This document shows, piece by piece, positions 53,450-62,372 of a DNA stretch of 64,000 bases. Source of the DNA: Candidatus Photodesmus katoptron Akat1 (GTDB lineage Bacteria; Pseudomonadota; Gammaproteobacteria; Enterobacterales; Vibrionaceae). Within the stretch, counting starts at the first letter, position 1; each line of letters begins with the position of its first letter. The stretch spans positions 248,001 to 312,000 of the forward strand of contig NZ_AMSD01000001.1 of the NCBI RefSeq assembly GCF_000478685.1. The letters are read 5' to 3'. Under the pieces are notes generated by a model that worked only from the letters and a program-made list of their open reading frames with translations, was not told the origin of the DNA and searched no databases. Position numbers and translations under genes: made by a program.

Positions 53450-54706
53450 TCATTTAGAATTAAGTATAGAGGCTGGTTTTAATTTACTTGCTTTAATTGC
53501 AGGCAACCAAGTTGCTAATAAACTTAAAACAATAGTGATAAAAAAGATTAAAGCTACATCAAAAAAATTAACCTTAGATGGAAGAAAATTAATAAAATAA
53601 ATATTTCTAGATAAGAAATTATGATGAACTAATAATTCAATCTTTTTAATGATAGAAGTTAAGTTCATTGAAATTATGACTCCTATAATTCCACCTATGG
53701 AACTGCCAGAAAGACTCAAAATAATTCCTTTATAAACAAAAATTTTCTTTATAAATACATCATCAGCACCAATACTTCTTAAAATTGCGATATCCTTTGA
53801 GCATCCTTTTACTGTCATCATTAATGCAGAAACAATATTAAAACTAGCTAAACACATAACTAAAACCATAATCAAATAAACAATTGTTCTAATTAATTGA
53901 ATATCACGATATAAAAAACCAAATTTTTTTTGCCAACTACTTGAATACAAGTAATTGCTTAAATTAATATTTACTTCAGAAATAATCTTCTCAGCATTTA
54001 ATACATCATTTACTTTAACAGCAATACCAGTAACACTATCTCCTAACTGAGTGTATTTCTGAGCATCTTTTAGCGGAATTAATGCTAAATTATGATCTAA
54101 CTGACCATGCAACTCTAATAATCCAGCTATTTTAAGACGAATTTTTTTAGGTGCTGGTAATTTATTAAGTTCATTGCTACCAGTAGTAGTAACCATTAAA
54201 GTTACATAATCTCCTTTTTTTGCATGAATAGAATCAGCTACTCCTTTACCTAAAATAATTTGTTGAGAATCAGAATGAAATGTTTGCCATACTTGAGAAT
54301 CAATAAAATCAGAAAAGCTAGAAAAATTTTCTTCAAGAGAAGGAATAATGCCACGAACTTCAATGGCCTTTGTATATAACCCTTTGTTAACTAAAGCCAT
54401 CAACCTGATGTAAGGAGCAACTGAATCAATACTTGTATTACATTGTTTTATTTGCTTCATTAATAGCTGCCAGTTTGAAACAGGTTTTTGAATACCCTCA
54501 AATTCACCATGAGGAATTATAGATAAAACTCGATTTTTCAATTCATATTGAAAGCCATTCATTACAGAAAGAACCATAATCATAGATGAAACACTAATTG
54601 CAATACCGATAATAGAAGCCAAAGCTATAAACGAAACCATTGTATTACGATTTCTAATCGTGCTAAAAAACATAGCAACTAAAAATCTAGAAGAAATAAT
54701 GAACAC
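53450..54706 (-). CDS. lolE: Lipoprotein-releasing ABC permease LolE
   Basis: Permease half of LolCDE, which extracts lipoproteins from the inner membrane and hands them to LolA. An N-terminal membrane helix precedes a large periplasmic domain (about 50-265), then three C-terminal helices. NRNTMVSFIALASIIGIAI, VLSVMNGFQYELKNRVLSIIPHGEFEG and NWQ closely resemble LolE. It is third in the operon, 11 bases after lolD. It is needed for the lipoproteins LpoA and DolP seen here. Confidence 0.92.
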   Translation of the reverse strand: MFIISSRFLVAMFFSTIRNRNTMVSFIALASIIGIAISVSSMIMVLSVMNGFQYELKNRVLSIIPHGEFEGIQKPVSNWQLLMKQIKQCNTSIDSVAPYIRLMALVNKGLYTKAIEVRGIIPSLEENFSSFSDFIDSQVWQTFHSDSQQIILGKGVADSIHAKKGDYVTLMVTTTGSNELNKLPAPKKIRLKIAGLLELHGQLDHNLALIPLKDAQKYTQLGDSVTGIAVKVNDVLNAEKIISEVNINLSNYLYSSSWQKKFGFLYRDIQLIRTIVYLIMVLVMCLASFNIVSALMMTVKGCSKDIAILRSIGADDVFIKKIFVYKGIILSLSGSSIGGIIGVIISMNLTSIIKKIELLVHHNFLSRNIYFINFLPSKVNFFDVALIFFITIVLSLLATWLPAIKASKLKPASILNSK

Positions 54707-54717
54707 TTAAAAAAACC

Positions 54718-55392
54718 TTAATACAGCAATATGCCATCTTGCATTTTCATTTGTCTCTCCATATTCATCGCTAACTCAATGTCATGTGTTACTACTAAAA
54801 ATGCTATACCAGATTCTTTATTCAGTTCAAGTATTAAATTATATACTCCCAAAGCTGTTTTTTGATCTAAATTTCCTGTTGGTTCATCAGCTAATACTAA
54901 ATCCGGTTTATTAACTAATGCTCTAGCTATTGCTACTCTTTGACGCTCTCCACCAGAAAGTTCAGATGGTCGATGTTCAAGACGATGACCCAAAGCGATT
55001 TGATCTAAAAGTGCTTTAGCTTCCTTTATTGCTATTGATACTTTCTTTCCAGCAATTAAGAGAGGCATCGCAACATTCTCTAATACAGAAAAGTCCATTA
55101 AAAGATGATGGAATTGATAAATAAAACCTAGATGCTTATTACGAATTTTTGCTTGTTGATTAGGATGTAATGCCATCATATCATAATCTAGAAAAAGCAC
55201 TTTTCCAGTTGTTGCTTCATCTAAAGCTCCTAATATATGAAGAAGTGTACTCTTTCCAGAACCTGATGCACCAATAATTGATACTAGTTCTCCAGAATCC
55301 ATCTCAAAATTTATACCCTTAAGCACTTCAGTATCAAGAGTTCCTTCATGGTATGTTTTACATATATTTTCACATTTAAGAAAATTACACAT
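54718..55392 (-). CDS. lolD: Lipoprotein-releasing ABC ATPase LolD
   Basis: Cytoplasmic ATPase of LolCDE. Walker A is GASGSGKS (41-48), signature LSGGERQRVAIARAL, Walker B LVLADEPTGNLD, and FIYQFHHLLMDFSVLENVAMPLL is the typical Q-loop region. The 224 residues are full length. It overlaps the lolC end by 8 bases. Confidence 0.96.
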   Translation of the reverse strand: MCNFLKCENICKTYHEGTLDTEVLKGINFEMDSGELVSIIGASGSGKSTLLHILGALDEATTGKVLFLDYDMMALHPNQQAKIRNKHLGFIYQFHHLLMDFSVLENVAMPLLIAGKKVSIAIKEAKALLDQIALGHRLEHRPSELSGGERQRVAIARALVNKPDLVLADEPTGNLDQKTALGVYNLILELNKESGIAFLVVTHDIELAMNMERQMKMQDGILLY

Positions 55393-56587
55393 GTCTTAAA
55401 ACCTCAATTGGTTTAATAAATGATGCTCGATAGGAAGGGAATATAGCTACAAACATACTAAGAGCTATTGTTAGCAAAATGATTATCACAATTTGTTTAA
55501 GATCAATAATAATCGGTAATTGCCTAAGAATAAGAAAAAATTCAATATCTATATTTCTTAAAATGAATTTTAAATTACTTAGGAAAAATATTCCTAATAA
55601 ACTACCAATAATAGATCCTATAAAACCAATACTCATACCTCGAATTATAAAAATAGTAAAGATTTGACTGCCAATCATACCTTGAGTCTTTAAAATAGCT
55701 ACTTCTGTTTGTTTTTCCATAAGAACTATAATAAGCACAGAAATAACATTAAATGAAGCGACTAGAATAATTAAACTTAACATCAAGCTCATTATGTTCC
55801 TTTCCATACGAACAGCTTGAAATAATTCACCACGTTGATCACGCCAGTCATTCCATTTCCAACCTTTTGGTAAAGGTTTTGATGATAAATCAGCTACTAC
55901 AAAAGGATCAGTAAAAAATAATCTCCATCCTGAAATATTCTCTGCTTCATATTGCAATAACCGTCCAGCATCTGCAATATTAGTTACTATTAATTGTTCA
56001 TCAACATCAGAACCTGTACTAAAAATACCAGCAACTGTAAAATTACGATGAGCTGGAATTAAACCAAATGGAGTATATTTTCCTACACTTGTAACGGTTA
56101 AACGCACTTTATCACCTAAAAATACATTTAAAGAACGAGCTAAAATATCACCCAGGAATAAACGATAACTACCTGATTGAAGAGACGCGAGATCATCCCC
56201 AATAATCAAATGTTCTTCAATTGGATCATAACTATTAGGGTCTACTCCAATAATATAGCCAGAAGATAACTGAGAAATACTTTGAATTATTACTTCACTA
56301 TGAATTAATGGTTCTACTCTGTTGGATATTGCTGTAATAAATTTTGGAGCAATATCAAGCATAGATGTTTGATCCTCTTTATAAGAAATAACAGCTTGTG
56401 GAAGTACACCTAAAACTCTATTCTTAAGATTAGTTTCAAAACCACTCATGATTGATAAAACTATAACAAGCGCCATGACACCTACTGTGATACCTATAAC
56501 AGACATGTAAGTAGTAAACTGACTGAACTTACCTCCAGCTTCTTTAAGATGACGAAAACTTATAAAAATTGAAATTGGATAAAACAT
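55385..56587 (-). CDS. lolC: Lipoprotein-releasing ABC permease LolC
   Basis: The LolA-recruiting permease of LolCDE. The start MFYPISIFISFRHLKEAGGKFSQF and GVLPQAVISY match LolC. A large periplasmic domain is followed by three C-terminal helices, with VAILKTQGM the coupling segment. The 400 residues equal the family length. It is the first gene of lolC-lolD-lolE. The upstream 204 bases separate it from the divergent PilZ gene. Confidence 0.93.
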   Translation of the reverse strand: MFYPISIFISFRHLKEAGGKFSQFTTYMSVIGITVGVMALVIVLSIMSGFETNLKNRVLGVLPQAVISYKEDQTSMLDIAPKFITAISNRVEPLIHSEVIIQSISQLSSGYIIGVDPNSYDPIEEHLIIGDDLASLQSGSYRLFLGDILARSLNVFLGDKVRLTVTSVGKYTPFGLIPAHRNFTVAGIFSTGSDVDEQLIVTNIADAGRLLQYEAENISGWRLFFTDPFVVADLSSKPLPKGWKWNDWRDQRGELFQAVRMERNIMSLMLSLIILVASFNVISVLIIVLMEKQTEVAILKTQGMIGSQIFTIFIIRGMSIGFIGSIIGSLLGIFFLSNLKFILRNIDIEFFLILRQLPIIIDLKQIVIIILLTIALSMFVAIFPSYRASFIKPIEVLRHV

Positions 56588-56791
56588 ATTTTATAACAAT
56601 ATAATTATCTACTACTTTGAAAAATATACAGCCATCTCATACTCTTATTTGTCCATTTAAAAAAATAAAGAAAACATGATGATAGCAGTAATATTATGCT
56701 AATTAGCGTATCTATATTAACGATATATTATATGTATAGTTATTTTACCAAAAAATACAAATACTATTTAACCTAATAAAAAGGGAACCAT

Positions 56792-57361
56792 ATGTTAGAA
56801 CAAGACTTTTTTACCGTTAATCATAAAATGACTGCTAATGTTGAACCGATGGATAATCAGTTTTCTCTTCCTTCTCAGGAACAATTTGAACTTGAAATAC
56901 CTGCTCCATTTATTATTGCTAATAAATTTAGTAAACTCGATAGATTCAATGATAATGCTCTGTTAGAACTTAAAAATAATAAATTAAACCATGTCATTCA
57001 ATTACTTGACAATCAAAATTCTAAATTGAACTTATTGCTATCTTTTGCACTATCACAGCATAATAATATGAAGTATAGTCAGTCCACTTTATCGTTTGGA
57101 GCTAGTAAATTTTCGTATGGCAGTTCAAATAAATTATCAATAAATACTATAGTACGAGTAAAATTATTTCTAGAATATCCACCTTCAGCAGTCTATTGCT
57201 ATGGGAAAGTCATATGCTGTAAAAAAGCAGAGAAAATCTGGATAATCACAGTAAAATACAATTTATTAAAAGAGTGTGACCAAGACCTATTGATTAAAGC
57301 CGCCCTTTATCAGCAAAAAAAAATATTGCGTCAACGTTCACGTTCTATGAATAGAGAATAA
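56792..57361 (+). CDS. PilZ domain-like protein
   Basis: A small protein found immediately upstream of mfd in Vibrio and annotated there as a PilZ (c-di-GMP receptor) protein. The N-terminal segment (1-110) is helical and charged. The C-terminal part (about 115-180: NTIVRVKLFLEYPP, YCYGKVICCKKAEKIWIITVKYN) has the beta-barrel pattern of PilZ. I do not see the canonical RxxxR and DxSxxG c-di-GMP residues, so it may not bind the nucleotide. AGGGA precedes the ATG. mfd follows after 15 bases. Confidence 0.7.
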   Translation: MLEQDFFTVNHKMTANVEPMDNQFSLPSQEQFELEIPAPFIIANKFSKLDRFNDNALLELKNNKLNHVIQLLDNQNSKLNLLLSFALSQHNNMKYSQSTLSFGASKFSYGSSNKLSINTIVRVKLFLEYPPSAVYCYGKVICCKKAEKIWIITVKYNLLKECDQDLLIKAALYQQKKILRQRSRSMNRE

Positions 57362-57376
57362 GTAGCAAATATAATT

Positions 57377-60300
57377 ATGGATGAATTAACTTTTCTTTTC
57401 CTTACCAACTCAGAAAAAGTTGGAGATAAAAAATACATTGGAAATTTACATGGTGCAACTTTAGCCATTGCTTTAGCTGAACTTGATAGACGACATAACA
57501 ATCACACTCTTCTAGCTGTACCAGATTCAAAAACTGGACTTCAACTTCTTCAAGAAATAAAATCATTCACTTCTGAAAAAATCACTTTCTTTCCAAACTG
57601 GGAAACACTTCCTTATGATAATTTTTCACCAAACCGAGATGTTATATCATGTAGAATTAAACGTTTATATCAACTTCTAAATCAAACTAAAGGCATTACT
57701 ATCGCATCAATTAGTACTTTGCTACAAAAAATAGTACCTAGAGAACACCTATTAAAAAACATTTTAACAATAAAAATTGGAGATATATTACCTTTTCAAA
57801 AATTCATTCTCCAATTAGAAAGATCTGGATACTTTCATACCAATCAAATTGTTGAACCTGGAGAATATTCCACTCGTGGTTCAACTACAGATTTATTCCC
57901 TATAGGAAGCTCACAAACTTATCGTATTAATTTTTTTAAAAATACAATAAGAAGTATCTACATCTTAAATCCTAACAATCAGTATTTAATTAAAAGCATT
58001 AGTGAACTTTTACTACTTCCTTCACATGAGTTTTCAAATACAAAATCAGCTATTACAAATTTTCTTTCCAGTTGGCAAAAGCGTTTTAAAAGTAGCAGTA
58101 ATCCAGAATCTATTTATTTCCAAGTTTCTAAAGGTATTTGGCCTGCAGGTATTGAATATTGGCAACCTTTATTTTTTAAACAAACAGAAACATTGTTTGA
58201 TTATATCTCTAAACACAGTCAATTAATTACTATAGATAATATTGAACCTGCGATTGATACTTTTATAAATAATGCAAATTATCGCTATGAACAAGGAAAA
58301 AATCACTCACTACGTCCACTACTAGTACCAAATGAACTATGGTTAAAAAAAGATGAAATATTTGGTAAATTTAAACAATTTCCTCACACAATATTATCAA
58401 CAAAACTAATTCAAAAAAAGCCAGGACGAACTAATGCATTGATTAAAAAACTTCCAATATTAACCATAAAACCTAAAGATAATGATTTATTAATTGCATT
58501 ACAGCAATTTAGTGAATATTTTTCTGGAAAAATTATTTTTTCTGTAGAATCAGAAGGCCGTAAAGAAGCATTGCTTGAATTACTTCAGCAAATTAAAATT
58601 TTTCCCATTAAAACCAAAAATCTTTATACTGCCATTAAAAACAACAATAAACATAGCTTAATTTTAGGATATTCCGAACATGGTTTTATCCATACCAAGC
58701 AAAAATTAGCTTTTATTTGTGAAGCTGATCTTCTTGGGATGAAAACAATTCACAGAAGAAAAAAAATTCCTAACAGTAAAATTGCTAACTATAACTCTAA
58801 TATTTATCATTCTGAAGAACTAAAAGTAGGCCAATATGTTGTTCATATAGATCATGGAATTGGTCGATATATTGGGCTAAAAACCCTAGAAACATTTGGT
58901 ATTCCTAGTGAATTTGTAACTTTAGAATATCAAAATAATGCCAGACTTTATCTTCCAATTTCATCATTAAATCTCATTAGCTATTATTCAACTAGCATTC
59001 AAGGGAAAGCTCAATTACATAAGCTTGGAGGAGAAACCTGGATTAAAGAACGAAAAAAAAATTTTAAGAAAATCAGAGAGATAGCGTATGAATTGCTGAA
59101 TATATACGCTAAACGAAAGTTAAAATTAGGTTATAAATTTTCTTTAAATCAAGAGCCATACTTAAGATTTAAATCTGCCTTTCCTTTTGAGGAAACACAT
59201 GATCAGAATGAAGCTATCAATGCTGTATTATCTGATATGTGTCAATCTAAAGCCATGGATAGATTAGTATGCGGAGATGTAGGATTTGGAAAAACTGAAG
59301 TAGCTATGCGTGCAGCATTCATCAGTACAAATAATAATAAACAAGTGGCTGTTCTAGTTCCAACTACTCTATTAGCACAGCAACATTTTGAAAATTTCCG
59401 AAACCGCTTTTCTAATGTACCAATCCGTATTGAAGTACTATCTCGTTTTAAATCAATTAAAGAACAAAAACTAATTATAAAAGATATAGCTAGTGGAAAA
59501 ATTAACATCGTTATTGGAACACATAAATTACTATCAAATAATATTAAATTTAAAGATCCAGGTTTACTAATTGTCGATGAAGAACATCGCTTTGGTGTAC
59601 TACAAAAAGAAAAAGTCAAAACCATACAAAATAATATTGATATACTAACTCTTACAGCCACACCAATCCCAAGAACATTAAACATGGCCATTAATGGTCT
59701 TAGAGACCTTTCTATTATTGCAACACCACCGGCTTGTCGAAGAATGGTTAAAACTTTTGTTATTCAAAAAAAAGACGATTTGATCCGTGATGCCATATTG
59801 CGAGAAATTATGCGTGGAGGACAAGTATATTTTTTACATAACCAAGTTGAAACTATTAATAAAATTGCCAGTAATTTAGTAAAATTAATTCCAGAAGCTT
59901 CTATGACAATAGCTCATGGTCAGATGAATGAACGTGAATTAGAAAAAGTAATGACTAATTTTTATCACCAACGATTTAATGTGCTAGTATGCACTACTAT
60001 TATTGAAACTGGAATTGACATACCAACAGCTAATACTATCATCATAGATAGAGCTGATAATTTAGGTTTAGCACAATTGCATCAATTGCGAGGACGTGTT
60101 GGGCGTTCACACCATCAGGCTTATGCTTATTTTTTAATACCAGAAAAAAAAGAAATGACAAAGGATGCTACTAAACGTCTTTCTGCTATAGAATCATTAG
60201 AAGATTTGGGAGCTGGTTTTGCTCTAGCTAACCATGACTTAGAAATTCGCGGTATGGGAGAATTACTTGGTAATGAACAAAGTGGTCAAATTCAATCCGT

Positions 60301-60838
60301 TGGTTTTGTTTTATATATGAGAATGCTTAAAAAAGCGATTGAAGACTTAAAAACTGGTACAGAACTATCACTTGAATCTTTATTTAATACACAAGCTGAA
60401 ATTGATATAAAACTACCAGTACTTTTACCAGAAGAATATATCCCTGATGCAAATACACGTCTATCTATATATAAACAGGTAACTAGTGCTTATAATCAAA
60501 ATGAATTAAGAGAATTAAAAATCATGCTAACTGATCGTTTTGGTGTATTGCCAGACCCAGTGAAAAATTTATTATCAATCTCTGCACTTAAAATTGAGGC
60601 AACCTTATTAAAAATTAAACTGATTCATGCAAATGAAAAAGAAGGACATATTGATTTTAAATCTGATACTAACATCAATCCAAAATCTTTAGCTTCACTA
60701 TTACAATCACAACCACAACAATTTATAATGGTAAGCCCTACTAAACTTAAATTTAAAATACCATCACCAGATAAACGAATTCAATTTATCGCTAACATAC
60801 TAAAAAATCTTCAGAAAGATTTATTGCATACCATGTAA
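57377..60838 (+). CDS. mfd: Transcription-repair coupling factor Mfd
   Basis: Removes stalled RNA polymerase from DNA damage and recruits UvrA. UvrB-like N-terminal domains occupy ~1-350. The RNA-polymerase-interacting domain (~475-550) includes VGQYVVHIDHGIGRYIGL. The translocase has Walker A GDVGFGKTE (633-641) and the DEEH box (734-737). A TRG motif and the C-terminal D7 domain follow. The 1153 residues compare with 1148 in E. coli. A nine-A run at 59053-59061 is in frame (RKKNFKK). Confidence 0.96.
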   Translation: MDELTFLFLTNSEKVGDKKYIGNLHGATLAIALAELDRRHNNHTLLAVPDSKTGLQLLQEIKSFTSEKITFFPNWETLPYDNFSPNRDVISCRIKRLYQLLNQTKGITIASISTLLQKIVPREHLLKNILTIKIGDILPFQKFILQLERSGYFHTNQIVEPGEYSTRGSTTDLFPIGSSQTYRINFFKNTIRSIYILNPNNQYLIKSISELLLLPSHEFSNTKSAITNFLSSWQKRFKSSSNPESIYFQVSKGIWPAGIEYWQPLFFKQTETLFDYISKHSQLITIDNIEPAIDTFINNANYRYEQGKNHSLRPLLVPNELWLKKDEIFGKFKQFPHTILSTKLIQKKPGRTNALIKKLPILTIKPKDNDLLIALQQFSEYFSGKIIFSVESEGRKEALLELLQQIKIFPIKTKNLYTAIKNNNKHSLILGYSEHGFIHTKQKLAFICEADLLGMKTIHRRKKIPNSKIANYNSNIYHSEELKVGQYVVHIDHGIGRYIGLKTLETFGIPSEFVTLEYQNNARLYLPISSLNLISYYSTSIQGKAQLHKLGGETWIKERKKNFKKIREIAYELLNIYAKRKLKLGYKFSLNQEPYLRFKSAFPFEETHDQNEAINAVLSDMCQSKAMDRLVCGDVGFGKTEVAMRAAFISTNNNKQVAVLVPTTLLAQQHFENFRNRFSNVPIRIEVLSRFKSIKEQKLIIKDIASGKINIVIGTHKLLSNNIKFKDPGLLIVDEEHRFGVLQKEKVKTIQNNIDILTLTATPIPRTLNMAINGLRDLSIIATPPACRRMVKTFVIQKKDDLIRDAILREIMRGGQVYFLHNQVETINKIASNLVKLIPEASMTIAHGQMNERELEKVMTNFYHQRFNVLVCTTIIETGIDIPTANTIIIDRADNLGLAQLHQLRGRVGRSHHQAYAYFLIPEKKEMTKDATKRLSAIESLEDLGAGFALANHDLEIRGMGELLGNEQSGQIQSVGFVLYMRMLKKAIEDLKTGTELSLESLFNTQAEIDIKLPVLLPEEYIPDANTRLSIYKQVTSAYNQNELRELKIMLTDRFGVLPDPVKNLLSISALKIEATLLKIKLIHANEKEGHIDFKSDTNINPKSLASLLQSQPQQFIMVSPTKLKFKIPSPDKRIQFIANILKNLQKDLLHTM

Positions 60839-60916
60839 TTTTTTTATATTTTCAAATGAAAGAAAATAAGAATGCCATAGTAAATAATGTAATTAATTAT
60901 TAATTGAGTACTACCA

Positions 60917-61600
60917 TTGAAAAAATTTTTAATCTTATTACTTTTATCATTTTCTTTACCTACAATAGCAAAAAGACAGTTTGATATAGAAATAGTTATT
61001 TTTAAACGAATAATCGATGTTAAAAATACTGGTGAATCTTGGCCAAATACACTACCAAAAATTAATCTAAATCATGCAAGAAGCTTTGAAGATAAAGAAT
61101 ATCAAATTAAAAAAGGGATTAAAATATTACCATCTGCTGAATATAAATTAACTGATAAGTCCTTACAATCATTAAAAGAACATCAAGATTTTGAAATACT
61201 CTTACATAAAGCTTGGCGACAAAACGATGATAACAGGGAATATTCACCTATATTTCATATTCAAGCTGGAAAAAACTACTCAAAGGAACTAAATCAAGAT
61301 ATTATTACAAATAAAGAAAATATATCTCAACCAATTTATGAACTAAACGGAAAATTACAAATTTATGTCCAGCATTACTTATATTTAGAAATAGAGCTTA
61401 ACCTTAATAAACTTCATACTGTTAATCAGAAGATAGATCTCAGCTTTTTTAATCCTAATTTTAAAGATAAAAACAAACAATTTATTAAAAGCTATCGGAT
61501 GAATCAAAAGCGACAAATACGTAGCTCTGAAACACATTACCTAGATCATCCTCTCATGGGTATTATAATCCAAATAAATCGTGTAAATGAAGAAGAATAG
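60917..61600 (+). CDS. csiV: CsiV family envelope protein
   Basis: Vibrio-type envelope protein that in V. cholerae binds peptidoglycan and affects cell wall and beta-lactam response. A signal peptide (MKKFLILLLLSFSLPTIA) is followed by RQFDIEIVIFKR and a C-terminal LDHPLMGIIIQI block typical of the family. The 227 residues are somewhat short. The only start in frame is TTG at 60917. It follows mfd by 78 bases, the same order as in Vibrio. Confidence 0.82.
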   Translation: MKKFLILLLLSFSLPTIAKRQFDIEIVIFKRIIDVKNTGESWPNTLPKINLNHARSFEDKEYQIKKGIKILPSAEYKLTDKSLQSLKEHQDFEILLHKAWRQNDDNREYSPIFHIQAGKNYSKELNQDIITNKENISQPIYELNGKLQIYVQHYLYLEIELNLNKLHTVNQKIDLSFFNPNFKDKNKQFIKSYRMNQKRQIRSSETHYLDHPLMGIIIQINRVNEEE

Positions 61601-61669
61601 CACTATAAAACTTCAAAATAAAAGATTAATCGTAATTCAATTAAATGAGTTTTCTACAATTGAAATGCT

Positions 61670-62269
61670 TTACATTTTTTTTCGACCAAGTAATGAATGT
61701 GATAGTGTCATACCATCTACTAATTCGAGCTCTCCTCCAATAGGAACACCATGAGCGATACGACTTGCTAAAACTTTATGAGCATAACATAATTCAGCAA
61801 TATAATAAGCAGTAGCTTCTCCTTCAACTGTTGGATTTGTTGCTAAAATAACCTCAGTAATATTCCCTTTATATAAATGAGATTCAAATAGATCTAAACC
61901 AATATCATTTGGCCCAATACCGTCTAAAGGAGATAAATGACCCATCAAAACAAAATAACGACCAGAAAACTGGCCAGTAGCTTCTATAGCTGTAATATCA
62001 GAAAAGCTTTCGACAACACAAAGTTGACCATTTTCTTGACGCTTAATATTAAGACAAATATGACAAACTTCTTTTTCAGTTAAAGTGCGGCACTCCTTAC
62101 AATTGCCTATTTTAGTCATTGCTTGCTTTAAAACTTCTGCTAACTTTAGACCTCCCTTTCTATTTCGTTGTAATAAATGAAAAGCCATACGTTGTGCTGA
62201 TTTTTGACCTACTCCAGGTAAACAACATAAAGATTCTACTAAAGATTCTAATACACGACTAGTAAACAT
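61670..62269 (-). CDS. recR: Recombination mediator RecR
   Basis: Loads RecA together with RecO/RecF. A helix-hairpin-helix ([17 protein letters not shown]) precedes the zinc finger with Cys57, Cys60, Cys69 and Cys72. The TOPRIM domain includes [13 protein letters not shown] and [12 protein letters not shown]. The 199 residues are full length (E. coli 201). In other gammaproteobacteria ybaB lies between dnaX and recR; here only 103 bases separate them and ybaB is gone. Confidence 0.96.
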   Translation of the reverse strand: MFTSRVLESLVESLCCLPGVGQKSAQRMAFHLLQRNRKGGLKLAEVLKQAMTKIGNCKECRTLTEKEVCHICLNIKRQENGQLCVVESFSDITAIEATGQFSGRYFVLMGHLSPLDGIGPNDIGLDLFESHLYKGNITEVILATNPTVEGEATAYYIAELCYAHKVLASRIAHGVPIGGELELVDGMTLSHSLLGRKKM

Positions 62270-62372
62270 AAATCGATGTTATCCAATCCAGATATTAATA
62301 TTCAAATTAAGAATATTTTTAAAATTAATTCATATATTAATTGCTTTATAAGGTTATATATTAGCTTTATTA

